From assembly GCA_018228665.1 (NCBI GenBank), contig CP073692.1:3050046-3114045 (forward strand): DNA of 64,000 bases. Reading direction: 5' to 3'. Below, in pieces: positions 26,369 through 34,944 of the stretch. The notes under the pieces were generated by a model. The model was not told where the DNA came from. It was given only the letters and a program-made list of their open reading frames with translations, and did no database searches. A program made the position numbers and the translations under genes. The stretch is from Faecalicatena sp. Marseille-Q4148 (GTDB lineage: Bacteria > Bacillota > Clostridia > Lachnospirales > Lachnospiraceae). Positions within the stretch are counted from its first letter, which is position 1. Every line of letters starts with the position of its first letter.

Positions 26369-27508
26369 ATGATTTACTTAGATAATGCAGCAACGACGAT
26401 GCATAAGCCGCAGGCCGTGATAGATGCAGTTGTGCAGGCAATGAACAGTCTTGGAAATGCAGGCCGCGGTGCCAATGAAGCATCGCTGAGTGCAGCCAGA
26501 ATTATTTATGATACGAGGGACAGGCTGGCACAGCTTTTCCATGCGGAGAATGCAAAAAGAATCGCATTTACATGCAATTCGACAGAGAGTTTGAATATTG
26601 CAATTAAAGGAAGTCTCAATCCGGGCGACCATGCTATTACAACAGCGCTGGAGCACAATTCTGTATTGCGGCCATTGTATGAGATGCAAGAGCAGGGCGT
26701 GGAATTAACTGTGATCGAGAGTGATAAAAGAGGACGCATCTGTTACGAAGATTTTGAGAAGGCAATCCGTCCGGAGACAAAAGTGATTGTCTGTACCAAT
26801 GGATCGAATCTGACAGGTAACAGAGTCGATCTTGAGAGAGTCGGAAAGATTGCGGAAGATCATGGCATCCGCTTTATTGTAGATGCATCACAGACTGCAG
26901 GAGTATTTGAGATTGATGTACAGAAGATGCACATCGATATTCTTTGCTTTACAGGACATAAAGGACTTCTGGGACCTCAGGGAACAGGCGGAATCTATGT
27001 TCGGGAAGGAATTGAACTGCGTCCGCTCAAAAGCGGTGGAAGCGGTGTAGATACATATAATACGCACCATCCTGCAGAGATGCCGACTGCACTTGAGGCA
27101 GGGACATTGAACGGACACGGAATTGCCGGATTAGGCGCAGGTGTGAAATATATTATGGATACCGGCATGGAGCATATCCGTGAGACAGAACAGCATTATA
27201 TGTGGAAGTTTTACAATGGGGTAAAGGATATTCCAGGTGTAAAAATATACGGTGATTTTGAAACAGAGGATCGCTGTCCGATCGTTACTCTGAATATTGC
27301 TGATTATGATTCTTCTGAAGTGAGCGATGAGCTCCTTATGACATATGGTATTTCTACAAGACCGGGAGCGCATTGCGCACCGCTTATGCACAAAGCTCTT
27401 GGAACAGTAGATCAGGGAGCAGTCAGATTCAGCTTCTCGCATTTTAATACGGAAGAAGAAATTGATGCTGCAATTGCAGCCATCAGAGAATTGGCAGAAG
27501 AGGAGTAA
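26369..27508 (+). CDS. Cysteine desulfurase, class V aminotransferase
   Basis: PLP enzyme of 379 residues with IYLDNAATTMHKP at the start, the PLP Lys in CFTGHKGLLGPQGTGG and a catalytic-loop Cys in TRPGAHCAPLMHKALGT. It belongs to the SufS/CsdA-like group that strips sulfur or selenium from cysteine or selenocysteine. In this context it probably feeds Se or S to YedF, the TusA-like protein or SelD. ATG 26369 is preferred to ATG 26363, because GAGGG is adjacent to the latter. It is followed after 15 bp by yedE. Confidence 0.9.
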   Translation: MIYLDNAATTMHKPQAVIDAVVQAMNSLGNAGRGANEASLSAARIIYDTRDRLAQLFHAENAKRIAFTCNSTESLNIAIKGSLNPGDHAITTALEHNSVLRPLYEMQEQGVELTVIESDKRGRICYEDFEKAIRPETKVIVCTNGSNLTGNRVDLERVGKIAEDHGIRFIVDASQTAGVFEIDVQKMHIDILCFTGHKGLLGPQGTGGIYVREGIELRPLKSGGSGVDTYNTHHPAEMPTALEAGTLNGHGIAGLGAGVKYIMDTGMEHIRETEQHYMWKFYNGVKDIPGVKIYGDFETEDRCPIVTLNIADYDSSEVSDELLMTYGISTRPGAHCAPLMHKALGTVDQGAVRFSFSHFNTEEEIDAAIAAIRELAEEE

Positions 27509-27523
27509 GAGGAGGAAATTACA

Positions 27524-28618
27524 ATGAATTTATCTGATTCAAAGAAAAAACTGGCGTTTGCCGGCATTCTTTGCGGTATTGTAGCGGCGGTACTGGCAGT
27601 GCTTGGCAATCCTGGAAACATGGCATTTTGTATTGCTTGTTTCATTCGTGATACTGCAGGTGCAATGAAGATGCACAGTGCAGCAGTTGTACAGTATGCA
27701 AGACCGGAGACAATCGGTATTGTGCTTGGAGCATTTGCAATTTCTGTTGCAACGAAAGAATATCGTTCATCAGGTGGTTCTTCACCGATGACACGTTTTG
27801 TGCTTGGTATGATCATTATGATCGGTTCGTTAGTATTCTTAGGTTGTCCGCTCCGTATGGTAATCCGTATGTCAGCCGGAGATTTGAATGCTTGGGTTGC
27901 TCTGATCGGATTTGTCGGCGGTGTTGCGACAGGAGCATTCTTCTTGAAGAAAGGCTTTAGCCTCGGAAGAGCATACGAAACGAATGCAATGAGCGGCGCG
28001 GTACTTCCAGTCATCGTGCTTGGAATTCTTGCAGTCAGTGTTGGAACAACTTTATTTGCAGTCAGCGAAAAAGGCCCGGGAAGTATGCATGCTCCGATCA
28101 TCGCATCATTGATCGGCGGAATTATTTTCGGTGTGCTTGCTCAGAAGTCAAGAATGTGTTTTGCGGGAAGTATCCGTGATATTATTTTAATGAAGAGTTT
28201 CGATTTAATTTCAGTGATTGCCGGATTATTTGTGGTAATGCTTGTATTTAATATCGCAACAGGCGGATTCCATCTTGGATTTGCCGGTCAGCCGATCGCA
28301 CATTCTCAGCATTTATGGAACATTCTCGGTATGTATGCAGTTGGTTTCGCCGCTGTTCTCGCAGGGGGATGTCCGCTTCGTCAGTTAGTACTGGCAGGAC
28401 AGGGTTCTTCTGATGCAGGAATAACAGTACTTGGACTTTTTATAGGAGCAGCACTGGCACATAATCTGGGACTTGCTTCCGCAGCAGCTTCTGCAGCAAC
28501 AGCAGATGCACCGGCAGTAGCAGGAGGTCCATCTATCTACGGAAAAGCAGCTGTTATTATTTGTATTGTAGTTTGCTTTATTATTGCGGCAGGTAACAAA
28601 CGTAAAGCGGCAAAATAA
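27524..28618 (+). CDS. yedE: YedE family putative selenium transporter
   Basis: Integral membrane protein of 364 residues with about ten helices and two YeeE/YedE repeats. Conserved Cys motifs are visible: FCIACFIRDTAG near residue 30, GCPLRMVIR, SRMCFAGSIRD and GGCPLRQLVLAGQG. The selenium-linked YedE group is proposed to import selenium compounds; the related YeeE imports thiosulfate. It lies between the desulfurase and two small carrier-like proteins, which suits an uptake role. Confidence 0.88.
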   Translation: MNLSDSKKKLAFAGILCGIVAAVLAVLGNPGNMAFCIACFIRDTAGAMKMHSAAVVQYARPETIGIVLGAFAISVATKEYRSSGGSSPMTRFVLGMIIMIGSLVFLGCPLRMVIRMSAGDLNAWVALIGFVGGVATGAFFLKKGFSLGRAYETNAMSGAVLPVIVLGILAVSVGTTLFAVSEKGPGSMHAPIIASLIGGIIFGVLAQKSRMCFAGSIRDIILMKSFDLISVIAGLFVVMLVFNIATGGFHLGFAGQPIAHSQHLWNILGMYAVGFAAVLAGGCPLRQLVLAGQGSSDAGITVLGLFIGAALAHNLGLASAAASAATADAPAVAGGPSIYGKAAVIICIVVCFIIAAGNKRKAAK

Positions 28619-28716
28619 ATCCGGGGAGCAGTATATTGAAAGTAAGAAGATAGCTTTTGAATGATGCTTGAAGAGTAATAGGAATTATGGTATTCTGGAA
28701 AGGCAGGTAAAATATT

Positions 28717-28920
28717 ATGAAGGAAGTAGATGCAAGAGGTCTTTCTTGTCCGGAACCGTTAATGCTGACAGCAGAAGCGCTGAATAGCACAAAAGGTCCG
28801 GTAAAAGTTCTGGTAAGTGAAGCGCACCAGAAAACAAATGTTGAAAAATATGCCAAAGATCACGGCAAGAAAACAACCGTAAGAGAGATCGGTTCTGAAT
28901 TCGAAATTGTAATTGAGTAG
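28717..28920 (+). CDS. TusA-like sulfurtransferase
   Basis: Protein of 67 residues with the TusA/SirA signature RGLSCPEPLMLT, in which Cys11 of the CPxP motif would carry persulfide or perselenide. It is a little shorter than TusA. It follows yedE by about 100 bp and precedes the DUF3343 gene by 2 bp, so both are co-translated carriers in selenium or sulfur trafficking. Confidence 0.88.
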   Translation: MKEVDARGLSCPEPLMLTAEALNSTKGPVKVLVSEAHQKTNVEKYAKDHGKKTTVREIGSEFEIVIE

Positions 28921-28922
28921 TT

Positions 28923-29159
28923 ATGAGAAAGAAAGAATTAAAACTGGTTGTAACATTCCATACAACGGCAGACGCAATGGCGATGGAAAAAGCATGTAAA
29001 GAACACGATGTTCCGGGAAGACTGATTCCGGTTCCGAGAAGTATTTCCGCAGGGTGCGGACTGTCCTGGTGTGCAGATCTTACAGATCGTGAAACAATTC
29101 AGGATATGATGAAAAATGTTGGAATTGAAGAAGAAGACATGCACGAATGTATGGTGTAA
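28923..29159 (+). CDS. DUF3343 protein, putative Se/S carrier-like
   Basis: Small protein of 78 residues with KLVVTFHTTADAMAMEKACKEH and the C-terminal SAGCGLSWCADL, whose paired Cys define the DUF3343 family. Members cluster with selenium and sulfur genes and are thought to bind Se or S. The function is unproven. It is the last gene of the selenium region, ended by the hairpin at 29168. Confidence 0.85.
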   Translation: MRKKELKLVVTFHTTADAMAMEKACKEHDVPGRLIPVPRSISAGCGLSWCADLTDRETIQDMMKNVGIEEEDMHECMV

Positions 29160-29167
29160 GAAGAGGT

Positions 29168-29199
29168 AAAGAGCTATCACTTATGTGGTAGCTCTTTGT
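29168..29199 (+). terminator. Intrinsic terminator of selenium cluster
   Basis: AAAGAGCTATCAC (29168-29180) pairs with GTGGTAGCTCTTT (29185-29197) with a four-base loop. The T-run is within the right arm. Confidence 0.8.
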
Positions 29200-29328
29200 A
29201 ATGTCCAATGTTTTATCAATCCTGTATAGATTTTTTATTGTGATTCCGAAACATTTGGACTATAATAAGACAATAGGATTCATAGTAAGATAAAAAATAA
29301 GATAAATAATTACAGGAGTGATATACAT

Positions 29329-30867
29329 ATGATAAAGGTTCAGGAATACAGAGGACATATCCGTAACTGGAAAGCATTATGTACAGAGCTGGAAATTGAC
29401 AGTACACTTTCCAGGGAGAAGAAAGAGGAACAGATTTTAATCAGAGCGTATGAGACATGGGGCTATGAGATGGCAAAGCACCTGTATGGAATGTTTGCGT
29501 TTGCCTTATGGGACGACAGAGAAAAGAAGCTGTTCTGTGTAAGAGATCAGTTTGGAACAAAGCCGTTCTATTATTACGAAACGGCAGATGGAAAGCTGCT
29601 TTACGGAACGATGATTCGCAGTATTATTGAACAGCCGGGATTTGTGAAAGAATTAAATGAAGAAATGCTGCAGTTGTATTTGAGTCTGACATATGTTGCT
29701 GGAGAGAATACATTTTTCAGAGGACTGAAGAAACTGCTGCCGGGACGTTATCTTGTATGGCAGGAAGGAAGATTGACAGTTGAGCGTTACTGGAAACCGG
29801 AATTTCATCCGGATGAGAGTAAGACACTGGAAGAATGGGCAGATGAGATCCACGATACAGTGAAAGAGGTAATGGCTGAAGTCAAGACAGAAGATGAGAC
29901 AGCAGAATCATTTCTGTCAGGCGGTGTAGATTCTTCTTATGTCCTTGCAATGTCCGATGCCGAAACCGCGGATACATGCGGATATGAAGAAGAGCGGTTT
30001 GATGAATCTGTACTTGCAGTAGAGACGGCAAAACTGCTTGGAAAGAACATTGAGCGCTCAGTGATTACACCGGAGCAGTATTTTGCAATTGTACCGTATG
30101 TAATGTATAATATGGAGCAGCCGCTTGGAGATGCATCGGCAATCGTATTTGCGCTTGGATGTCAGGCAACAGCAAAACATACAAAGCTGTGTTACTCAGG
30201 AGAAGGTGCGGATGAATTTTTCGGTGGTTATAATATGTACCGCAATGCAGAACGCTATGGGGAGAATTTAAAGACGTTCTATGTTGGCAATACAAACATC
30301 ATGAAAGAAGAAGAGAAGAAAAAGATTCTGAAGAAATACGATCCGGATGTTCTTCCGATTGAACTTGCGGCAGGTATTTATGAAGAAACAGAAGGACTGG
30401 ATCCTCTTACGAAAATGTCAGATGTAGATATTCAGATCTGGCTGGAGGGAGATATTTATCTGAATGTGGATAAGATGAGTGAGGCAGCAGGGCTCGAAAT
30501 CAGGATGCCGCTCACAGATCTTCGAATCTTTGATATCGCATCAAGAATGCCGTCAAGATATAAAGTCAACGAAGAACAGAATAAAGTTGCACTCCGCACT
30601 GCCGCAAGAAAAGTGCTTCCGGAGGAAATCGCATTCCGCAAGAAGCTTGGCTTTATCGTACCAATCAGAATCTGGATGGCAGATGACCGCTACAATCAGG
30701 ATGTGCGCGAGAAATTCCACAGCGAGATGGCGGCAAAATTCTTCAATCTTGATGAGATCAATGCGATCTTTGATGATTATGTTGGCGGAAATTCGGATAA
30801 CTGGAGAAAAGTGTGGACAATTTATACATTCCTTGTGTGGTATGAGGAATACTTTGTAAAACGTTAA
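29329..30867 (+). CDS. Asparagine synthetase-like protein lacking the glutaminase Cys
   Basis: Protein of 512 residues related to AsnB. The N-terminal part keeps the second half of the glutaminase domain (AFALWDDREKKLFCVRDQFGTKPFYY), but the usual MCGI start with nucleophilic Cys2 and the next 50 or so residues are missing. The synthetase domain has the ATP loop SFLSGGVDSSYV and the CYSGEGADEFFGGY motif. ATG 29329 has AGGAG at ideal spacing, so the short N-terminus is real. It may use free ammonia or make a product other than asparagine. It is flanked by terminators as a single gene. Confidence 0.8.
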   Translation: MIKVQEYRGHIRNWKALCTELEIDSTLSREKKEEQILIRAYETWGYEMAKHLYGMFAFALWDDREKKLFCVRDQFGTKPFYYYETADGKLLYGTMIRSIIEQPGFVKELNEEMLQLYLSLTYVAGENTFFRGLKKLLPGRYLVWQEGRLTVERYWKPEFHPDESKTLEEWADEIHDTVKEVMAEVKTEDETAESFLSGGVDSSYVLAMSDAETADTCGYEEERFDESVLAVETAKLLGKNIERSVITPEQYFAIVPYVMYNMEQPLGDASAIVFALGCQATAKHTKLCYSGEGADEFFGGYNMYRNAERYGENLKTFYVGNTNIMKEEEKKKILKKYDPDVLPIELAAGIYEETEGLDPLTKMSDVDIQIWLEGDIYLNVDKMSEAAGLEIRMPLTDLRIFDIASRMPSRYKVNEEQNKVALRTAARKVLPEEIAFRKKLGFIVPIRIWMADDRYNQDVREKFHSEMAAKFFNLDEINAIFDDYVGGNSDNWRKVWTIYTFLVWYEEYFVKR

Positions 30868-30932
30868 AATGTAATGTAAATAAAAGGAAATCGTATTTGG
30901 CAACACCCACTAAGAAAGTTTTTTTGGGTAAG

Positions 30933-30973
30933 TACGGTGTAACTTAGTAAAATGGGTTACACCGTATTTTTTT
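30933..30973 (+). terminator. Strong intrinsic terminator
   Basis: TACGGTGTAAC (30933-30943) pairs perfectly with GTTACACCGTA (30956-30966), followed by seven T. It ends the AsnB-like transcript. Confidence 0.9.
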
Positions 30974-31158
30974 GTCCTAATGCTATGAAACGGAATTCCT
31001 GCCGATTTGCCCGTATTTCTTCCATTTTTCCCTTTTGTCTCTGACAAGACTGAACTGTTACAATATTTTTTCGGAGGATGGGAAAGACTATTTAATTTTA
31101 AATGGAACTTAATTGATATTCTAATTACTTTTAGCGTACAATTTTAAAATAATGTCTA

Positions 31159-31197
31159 CATATAGTTGTTTTTCTTTTCGAAACTATATGATATAAT
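31159..31197 (+). promoter_or_regulatory. abiE promoter with inverted-repeat operator
   Basis: CATATAGTT (31159-31167) and AACTATATG (31182-31190) form a perfect 9-bp inverted repeat. It ends one base before the -10 TATAAT (31192-31197) and covers the -35 region. AbiEi antitoxins repress their own operon by binding inverted repeats at the promoter, so this is the likely operator. Confidence 0.7.
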
Positions 31198-31244
31198 AAT
31201 TGTGTATATTATTTATTTCTAGTGTGCGGAAAGTTGGTGTCTGT

Positions 31245-31850
31245 TTGAGTAAAAAAGAAATTTTAAAAACGGTAATTGAAAATAACGGCGGCATTGCAAA
31301 AACTTCAGATTTTGCTGCTAATGGGATAAATAAATACGAGGTAGCAGTTTTTTGTAAAGAAGGAATCATTGAAAGAATTCGCAGAGGATTTTATCAGCTT
31401 CCCCAAAGTAAAAATATCACAGAAGAACAGCTTATACGGGAACTTCTTCCGCAGGGAATTATTTGTGTGGAGTCTGCTTTGTTTCACTATGGATATAGTG
31501 ATTTTTCTCCCCGCAAATGGTCGATTGCTGTGCCGAGAACAGCGTCCCGTGCTGTAAAGAACATTGAAGAATTTACGATGAAGGCTTATTATATTCAAAA
31601 GGAATTTTTAGACATAGGTAAGTCCACAAGCAATTTTAATGGTGTAATATTACCTGTGTATGACCGTGAGCGAACAATATGCGATTGCTTTAAGTACCGC
31701 ACAAAACTTGACAACGAAATTTTTAATAAGGCTGTCAATGCCTATGCTGCTGACGAAAAAAAGAAGCTTGCAAATTTGTCTAAATATGCAAAGGAAATGA
31801 AGCTTTATACAAAGGTTATGAATGTAATGGAGGTGCTGCTTAATGGCTGA
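31245..31850 (+). CDS. AbiEi family antitoxin (type IV TA)
   Basis: Antitoxin of about 201 residues, with an N-terminal winged helix (SKKEILKTVIENNGGIAKTSDFAANGI... IIERIRRGFYQLP) and a C-terminal AbiEi domain. It counters the AbiEii nucleotidyltransferase without stable binding and represses the operon. The start is uncertain. I use TTG 31245, since the -10 at 31192 leaves no room for a start at 31200; GTG 31224 is an alternative. It overlaps the toxin gene by 8 bp. Base use is more AT-rich than in neighbouring genes, consistent with transfer. Confidence 0.85.
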   Translation: MSKKEILKTVIENNGGIAKTSDFAANGINKYEVAVFCKEGIIERIRRGFYQLPQSKNITEEQLIRELLPQGIICVESALFHYGYSDFSPRKWSIAVPRTASRAVKNIEEFTMKAYYIQKEFLDIGKSTSNFNGVILPVYDRERTICDCFKYRTKLDNEIFNKAVNAYAADEKKKLANLSKYAKEMKLYTKVMNVMEVLLNG

Positions 31851-32739
31851 TATAGCTGCGTCCGTGTTGGCGCGACTTAAGAATAAAGCTGCTGAAAGTG
31901 GAAGAAGTTATCAACTCTGTTTACAGCTCTTTTGCCAAGAGGAATTTTTGCGGCGTTTGGGAAGATCCAAGTATGCTGAGAACCTCGTGTTAAAAGGAGG
32001 CCTGTTCCTCTATTCGCTTACTGACTTTGATAGCCGAGTAACAGTTGATGTAGATTTTTTGCTTCGAAAAATACCCAATACACCGGAACAGTTAAAGAGT
32101 ATACTTGAGGAAATTATTGCAGTTCAAACAGGTAATGCTTTTGTGACCTTTGAGATAAAAGATATTGCACCTATTGCTGTTGCGAAGAAATATGCCGGTA
32201 TAGGAGTTTCAATGGTCGCTCATATTAAAAATACTCGCACACCTTTTTGTATTGATTTTGGTGTTGGTGATATCATTGTGCCAAAGCAGGAAAAAAGAAA
32301 AATCCCTACTCAGCTTGATGATTTTGTTGCACCGACAATTAATACTTATTCCATTGAAACGACTGTTGCTGAAAAAATTGACGCAATCCTCAGCCTGATG
32401 GAGTTTTCCAGCCGGATGAAAGACTATTACGATATTTATTATCTTGCTAATAAATTTGATTTTGACGGCAAGATACTGTCTGAAGCTCTTAGGAAAACCT
32501 TTGCAAACAGAGAACACAATTTTACGGTGGCACAGTTTGAACAGGTTATGACTTTTGATAGTGATAGCGCTATGCAGAAAAAGTGGAAGGCATTTATCCG
32601 TAAGATAGATACGAAAACGGATGATTACAGCACCGTGCTGAAAACAATCTGCGCTTTCTTGACCAAACCATTTACGGCGGCAGTTGAGGGTAAAGAGCTT
32701 AATGAACACTGGTCTGCCACTGATTACGATTGGATATAA
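31843..32739 (+). CDS. AbiEii/AbiGii nucleotidyltransferase toxin
   Basis: Toxin of 298 residues from the DNA polymerase beta-like nucleotidyltransferase superfamily. Motif 1 is LKGGLFLYSLTDFDSRVTVDVDFL, giving the GG and the DxD metal pair. Later motifs include VAEKIDAIL (Lys) and RMKDYYDIYYL (the D-x-x-D segment). AbiEii-family toxins block growth, and AbiE systems abort phage infection. Its start lies within the end of the antitoxin gene. No phage or plasmid genes adjoin, so this is a small defence island. Confidence 0.88.
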   Translation: MADIAASVLARLKNKAAESGRSYQLCLQLFCQEEFLRRLGRSKYAENLVLKGGLFLYSLTDFDSRVTVDVDFLLRKIPNTPEQLKSILEEIIAVQTGNAFVTFEIKDIAPIAVAKKYAGIGVSMVAHIKNTRTPFCIDFGVGDIIVPKQEKRKIPTQLDDFVAPTINTYSIETTVAEKIDAILSLMEFSSRMKDYYDIYYLANKFDFDGKILSEALRKTFANREHNFTVAQFEQVMTFDSDSAMQKKWKAFIRKIDTKTDDYSTVLKTICAFLTKPFTAAVEGKELNEHWSATDYDWI

Positions 32740-32973
32740 TAGGAGGGACTTTTGAGGTGTAAAAGAACTGCAACGCATACTTAGTGCTGCAAAATCATCT
32801 ATGTTGATGTTTTACCCAAGTATGATTTCTCTAATGCAGAATCTTTTACCGATTTCAATATAAAAATACATTACGGCTATTTGTATCTTTAGTATCGTAC
32901 ATATATCGTTTGTGTTACTAGAATTGGTTGTTCAAATGTATTTTACTTTTTGGCAAATAAAAAATAACTAATG

Positions 32974-33022
32974 AAGGGGTTGCCGCTTCACGATTTATTA
33001 ATCGTTAAAGCGACAACCCTTT
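32974..33022. terminator. Long hairpin terminator
   Basis: GGGTTG.CGCTT.ACGAT pairs with ATCGT.AAGCG.CAACCC across an AT loop. The right side continues TTTCCTGCTTTT. It insulates the abiE pair from the sugar-acid cluster. Confidence 0.7.
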
Positions 33023-33184
33023 CCTGCTTTTGTAATGCCTGCAAAGTTGTGTTTTGATGTATTTTCTTTCAAATTAATTCCTTATGTGGCGTTAGTATTT
33101 GCGATATCTTTTTTGTTTTTAGTAAAATACTTCCATTTGTAGAATTCTTATAAACTCTTTGCGTAGATATCACATAAAAAGTGA

Positions 33185-33217
33185 TGCAACACTATGTGAT
33201 GCAACAAAAGTGTTGCA
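33185..33217 (+). promoter_or_regulatory. Candidate sigma-54 activator binding sites
   Basis: Two direct copies of GTGATGCAACA (33181-33191 and 33196-33206) spaced 15 bp, then TGTTGCA (33211-33217). The second and third half-sites form the inverted repeat TGCAACA-aaag-TGTTGCA. The same heptamer recurs upstream of the kdgT-like gene. They lie about 50-80 bp before the -24/-12 promoter. Confidence 0.65.
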
Positions 33218-33265
33218 ATTTCTGCGCTTTGAGATTGCCTGAGACTGTAGAAAATGAATTATAAG

Positions 33266-33283
33266 TTGGCACAGAGATTGCTA
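33266..33283 (+). promoter_or_regulatory. Sigma-54 (-24/-12) promoter of SAF dehydrogenase gene
   Basis: TTGGCACAGAGATTGCTA matches the consensus TGGCAC-N5-TTGCW. It is 100 bp before the dehydrogenase start. Confidence 0.8.
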
Positions 33284-33382
33284 ATTATTTATGTATAAAG
33301 AAAGACTTGGCAGAGGAATGTAAAAAAATGGAGAGATTTACAATACTGCTGGGATTCAGAAAAAACGAAGGAGAGATGTTAG

Positions 33383-34753
33383 ATGGATTATACAAACTTG
33401 TTACAGGACAGATCTGGGAAAAAATCAAAAGTAGGAATTATTGGTGCGACACGAGGGTATGGCTATACGCTACTGGCACAGATTCCAAAAGTGTCACTAT
33501 TGGAACTGAGAGTGATTTGTTCCAGACATCCGGAAGAATGCCGAGGTGTATTGAAAGAAATTGGATACGAAGAAGAACGAATCATATTTTGCCAAGATAA
33601 AGAAGCAATTAATACAGCAAAAGAAACAGACATTTTGATCGTTAGTGACTATGAACTTGTGATGGAATGTGGTATTACAGCACTTGTGGAATGTACTGGA
33701 AATACAAAGGTAAGTGCTGACGCAGCATTTTCTGCGTTAAAACGAGGAATCAATGTCTATATGGTTTCAAAAGAAACGGACAGTGTATGTGGTCCAATGT
33801 TGAATCAGGCAGCAGCAGAAAACAATGCAGTCTATACACTTGTAAATGGAGATCAGCCAAGAAATCTTCTTGATTTGTATTCATGGGGAAAAATTCTCGG
33901 ATTGGAAATTATAGCAGTAGGAAAATCTAGCGAGTATGATTTTGTATGGAATCGTGAAACAGGAGATCTTACATACACAGATGGAAGTGGAGTAAGAGAA
34001 CATATGCCTGATATGCAAAATTGTTGGCGTTATAATGGCGTGGAAACATTAAAAGAACGTCGCAGATTGTTGGAACATTATACAGAAGTCATTTCGGCGG
34101 ATCTCTGTGAAATGAATCTTGTGTCAAATGTGACAGGATTTGCTCCAGCGTCACCATTTCTTGACTATCCGATTGCCAAAACGAGTGAATTAGCTAATAT
34201 TTTTATTCCGGAAGAAGATGGAGGAATTTTGAAAAAGACAGGTGTTGTCGATGTATTTTATAATCTTCGTGAGGAAGATGAGGCAAGTTTTTGTGGAGGA
34301 GAATTTATTATTATCAAATGCGAAAATGAGGGAATGTGGGAAATTTTAAAGAGTAAAGGGCATGTGATGAGCAGAAATGGAAAATATGCATGTATTTATT
34401 ATCCATATCACTACATGGGATTAGAAACGCCGGTTTCCATTTTGCTTGGAGATTTTATGAAAATCGGGACTCACCCGGAGTGTCGTCAAGTATCTGTTAT
34501 GGCAGGAGTTGCACAGCGTGATCTTTCAAAAGGAACAGTGTTGAAAGTGGAAGGTCATCATCATTCCATAAAGGGACTTGTTCCAGAACTTCTGGAATGT
34601 GTGGATGCAAAGGAAGCAGCACCGTTCTATCTTCTGAATGGTGCAGAACTGCTGCGTGATGTAAAAGCCGGGGAGATGGTAACACAGAATGATGTGGATC
34701 TTTCAAGTCTGGAAACATATCAGTATTATAAACAGGGATTAGAACTTCGGTAA
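33383..34753 (+). CDS. SAF-domain NAD(P)-dependent dehydrogenase, homoserine dehydrogenase-like
   Basis: Protein of 456 residues. The N-terminal Rossmann domain begins KVGIIGATRGYGYTLLAQI near residue 16 and includes ALVECTGNTKV and INVYMVSKETDS, as in homoserine dehydrogenase-related oxidoreductases. The C-terminus (about 365-450) has the SAF-type pattern QRDLSKGTVLKVEGHHHS... AGEMVTQNDVDLS. Because it shares a regulon with a DUF1537 kinase and a class II aldolase, I infer that it oxidises a sugar acid or polyol acid. The frame starting at 33307 is in another phase and is not real. AGGAGAG precedes the ATG. A terminator follows. Confidence 0.78.
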   Translation: MDYTNLLQDRSGKKSKVGIIGATRGYGYTLLAQIPKVSLLELRVICSRHPEECRGVLKEIGYEEERIIFCQDKEAINTAKETDILIVSDYELVMECGITALVECTGNTKVSADAAFSALKRGINVYMVSKETDSVCGPMLNQAAAENNAVYTLVNGDQPRNLLDLYSWGKILGLEIIAVGKSSEYDFVWNRETGDLTYTDGSGVREHMPDMQNCWRYNGVETLKERRRLLEHYTEVISADLCEMNLVSNVTGFAPASPFLDYPIAKTSELANIFIPEEDGGILKKTGVVDVFYNLREEDEASFCGGEFIIIKCENEGMWEILKSKGHVMSRNGKYACIYYPYHYMGLETPVSILLGDFMKIGTHPECRQVSVMAGVAQRDLSKGTVLKVEGHHHSIKGLVPELLECVDAKEAAPFYLLNGAELLRDVKAGEMVTQNDVDLSSLETYQYYKQGLELR

Positions 34754-34776
34754 TAAAAGTGATGGAGATAATGAAA

Positions 34777-34826
34777 ACTTACAGGGAGGCATCCATATGG
34801 GTGCTTCCCTGTAAGTGTTGCTTTTA
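34777..34826 (+). terminator. Intrinsic terminator after SAF dehydrogenase
   Basis: ACTTACAGGGA (34777-34787) pairs with TCCCTGTAAGT (34806-34816), with GGCA.CC inner pairing and a GTTGCTTTTA tail. It makes the dehydrogenase a separate transcript. Confidence 0.75.
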
Positions 34827-34944
34827 TTTCGCGAATGTTAGAAATATTATGGAATTTCTGGAAGAACAGGAAATTCGTTTTACAAAATAAAATTGATATT
34901 ATAAACTGTAACTATATGAATAGGCTGTTGTGAAGGAGGATATC

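Larger units (their letters stand above)
30868..31244. other. Intergenic region between AsnB-like gene and abiE pair
   Basis: It holds the terminator at 30933-30973, the abiE promoter and inverted repeat near 31159-31197, and AT-rich sequence. A 22-codon minus-strand frame (30957-31025) with an upstream AAGGG is the only possible small gene; I do not call it. Confidence 0.5.
32740..33382. other. Gene-poor region with terminator, activator sites and sigma-54 promoter
   Basis: After the toxin gene, 32750-32940 is AT-rich and carries no supported gene, only short open frames that may be debris. A terminator-type hairpin lies at 32974-33022. Activator half-sites lie at 33185-33217 and a sigma-54 promoter at 33266-33283 for the following dehydrogenase gene. 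Confidence 0.6.

Noticed and set aside
32740..32940. Short open frames after the AbiEii gene as a third gene of the defence pair
   Set aside because: All frames are under about 40 codons, lack start sites with ribosome binding and break quickly.
33307..33600. Plus-strand frame of 97 codons overlapping the SAF dehydrogenase start
   Set aside because: It is in a different phase from the family-supported frame at 33383, matches no family I know, and overlaps it for most of its length.
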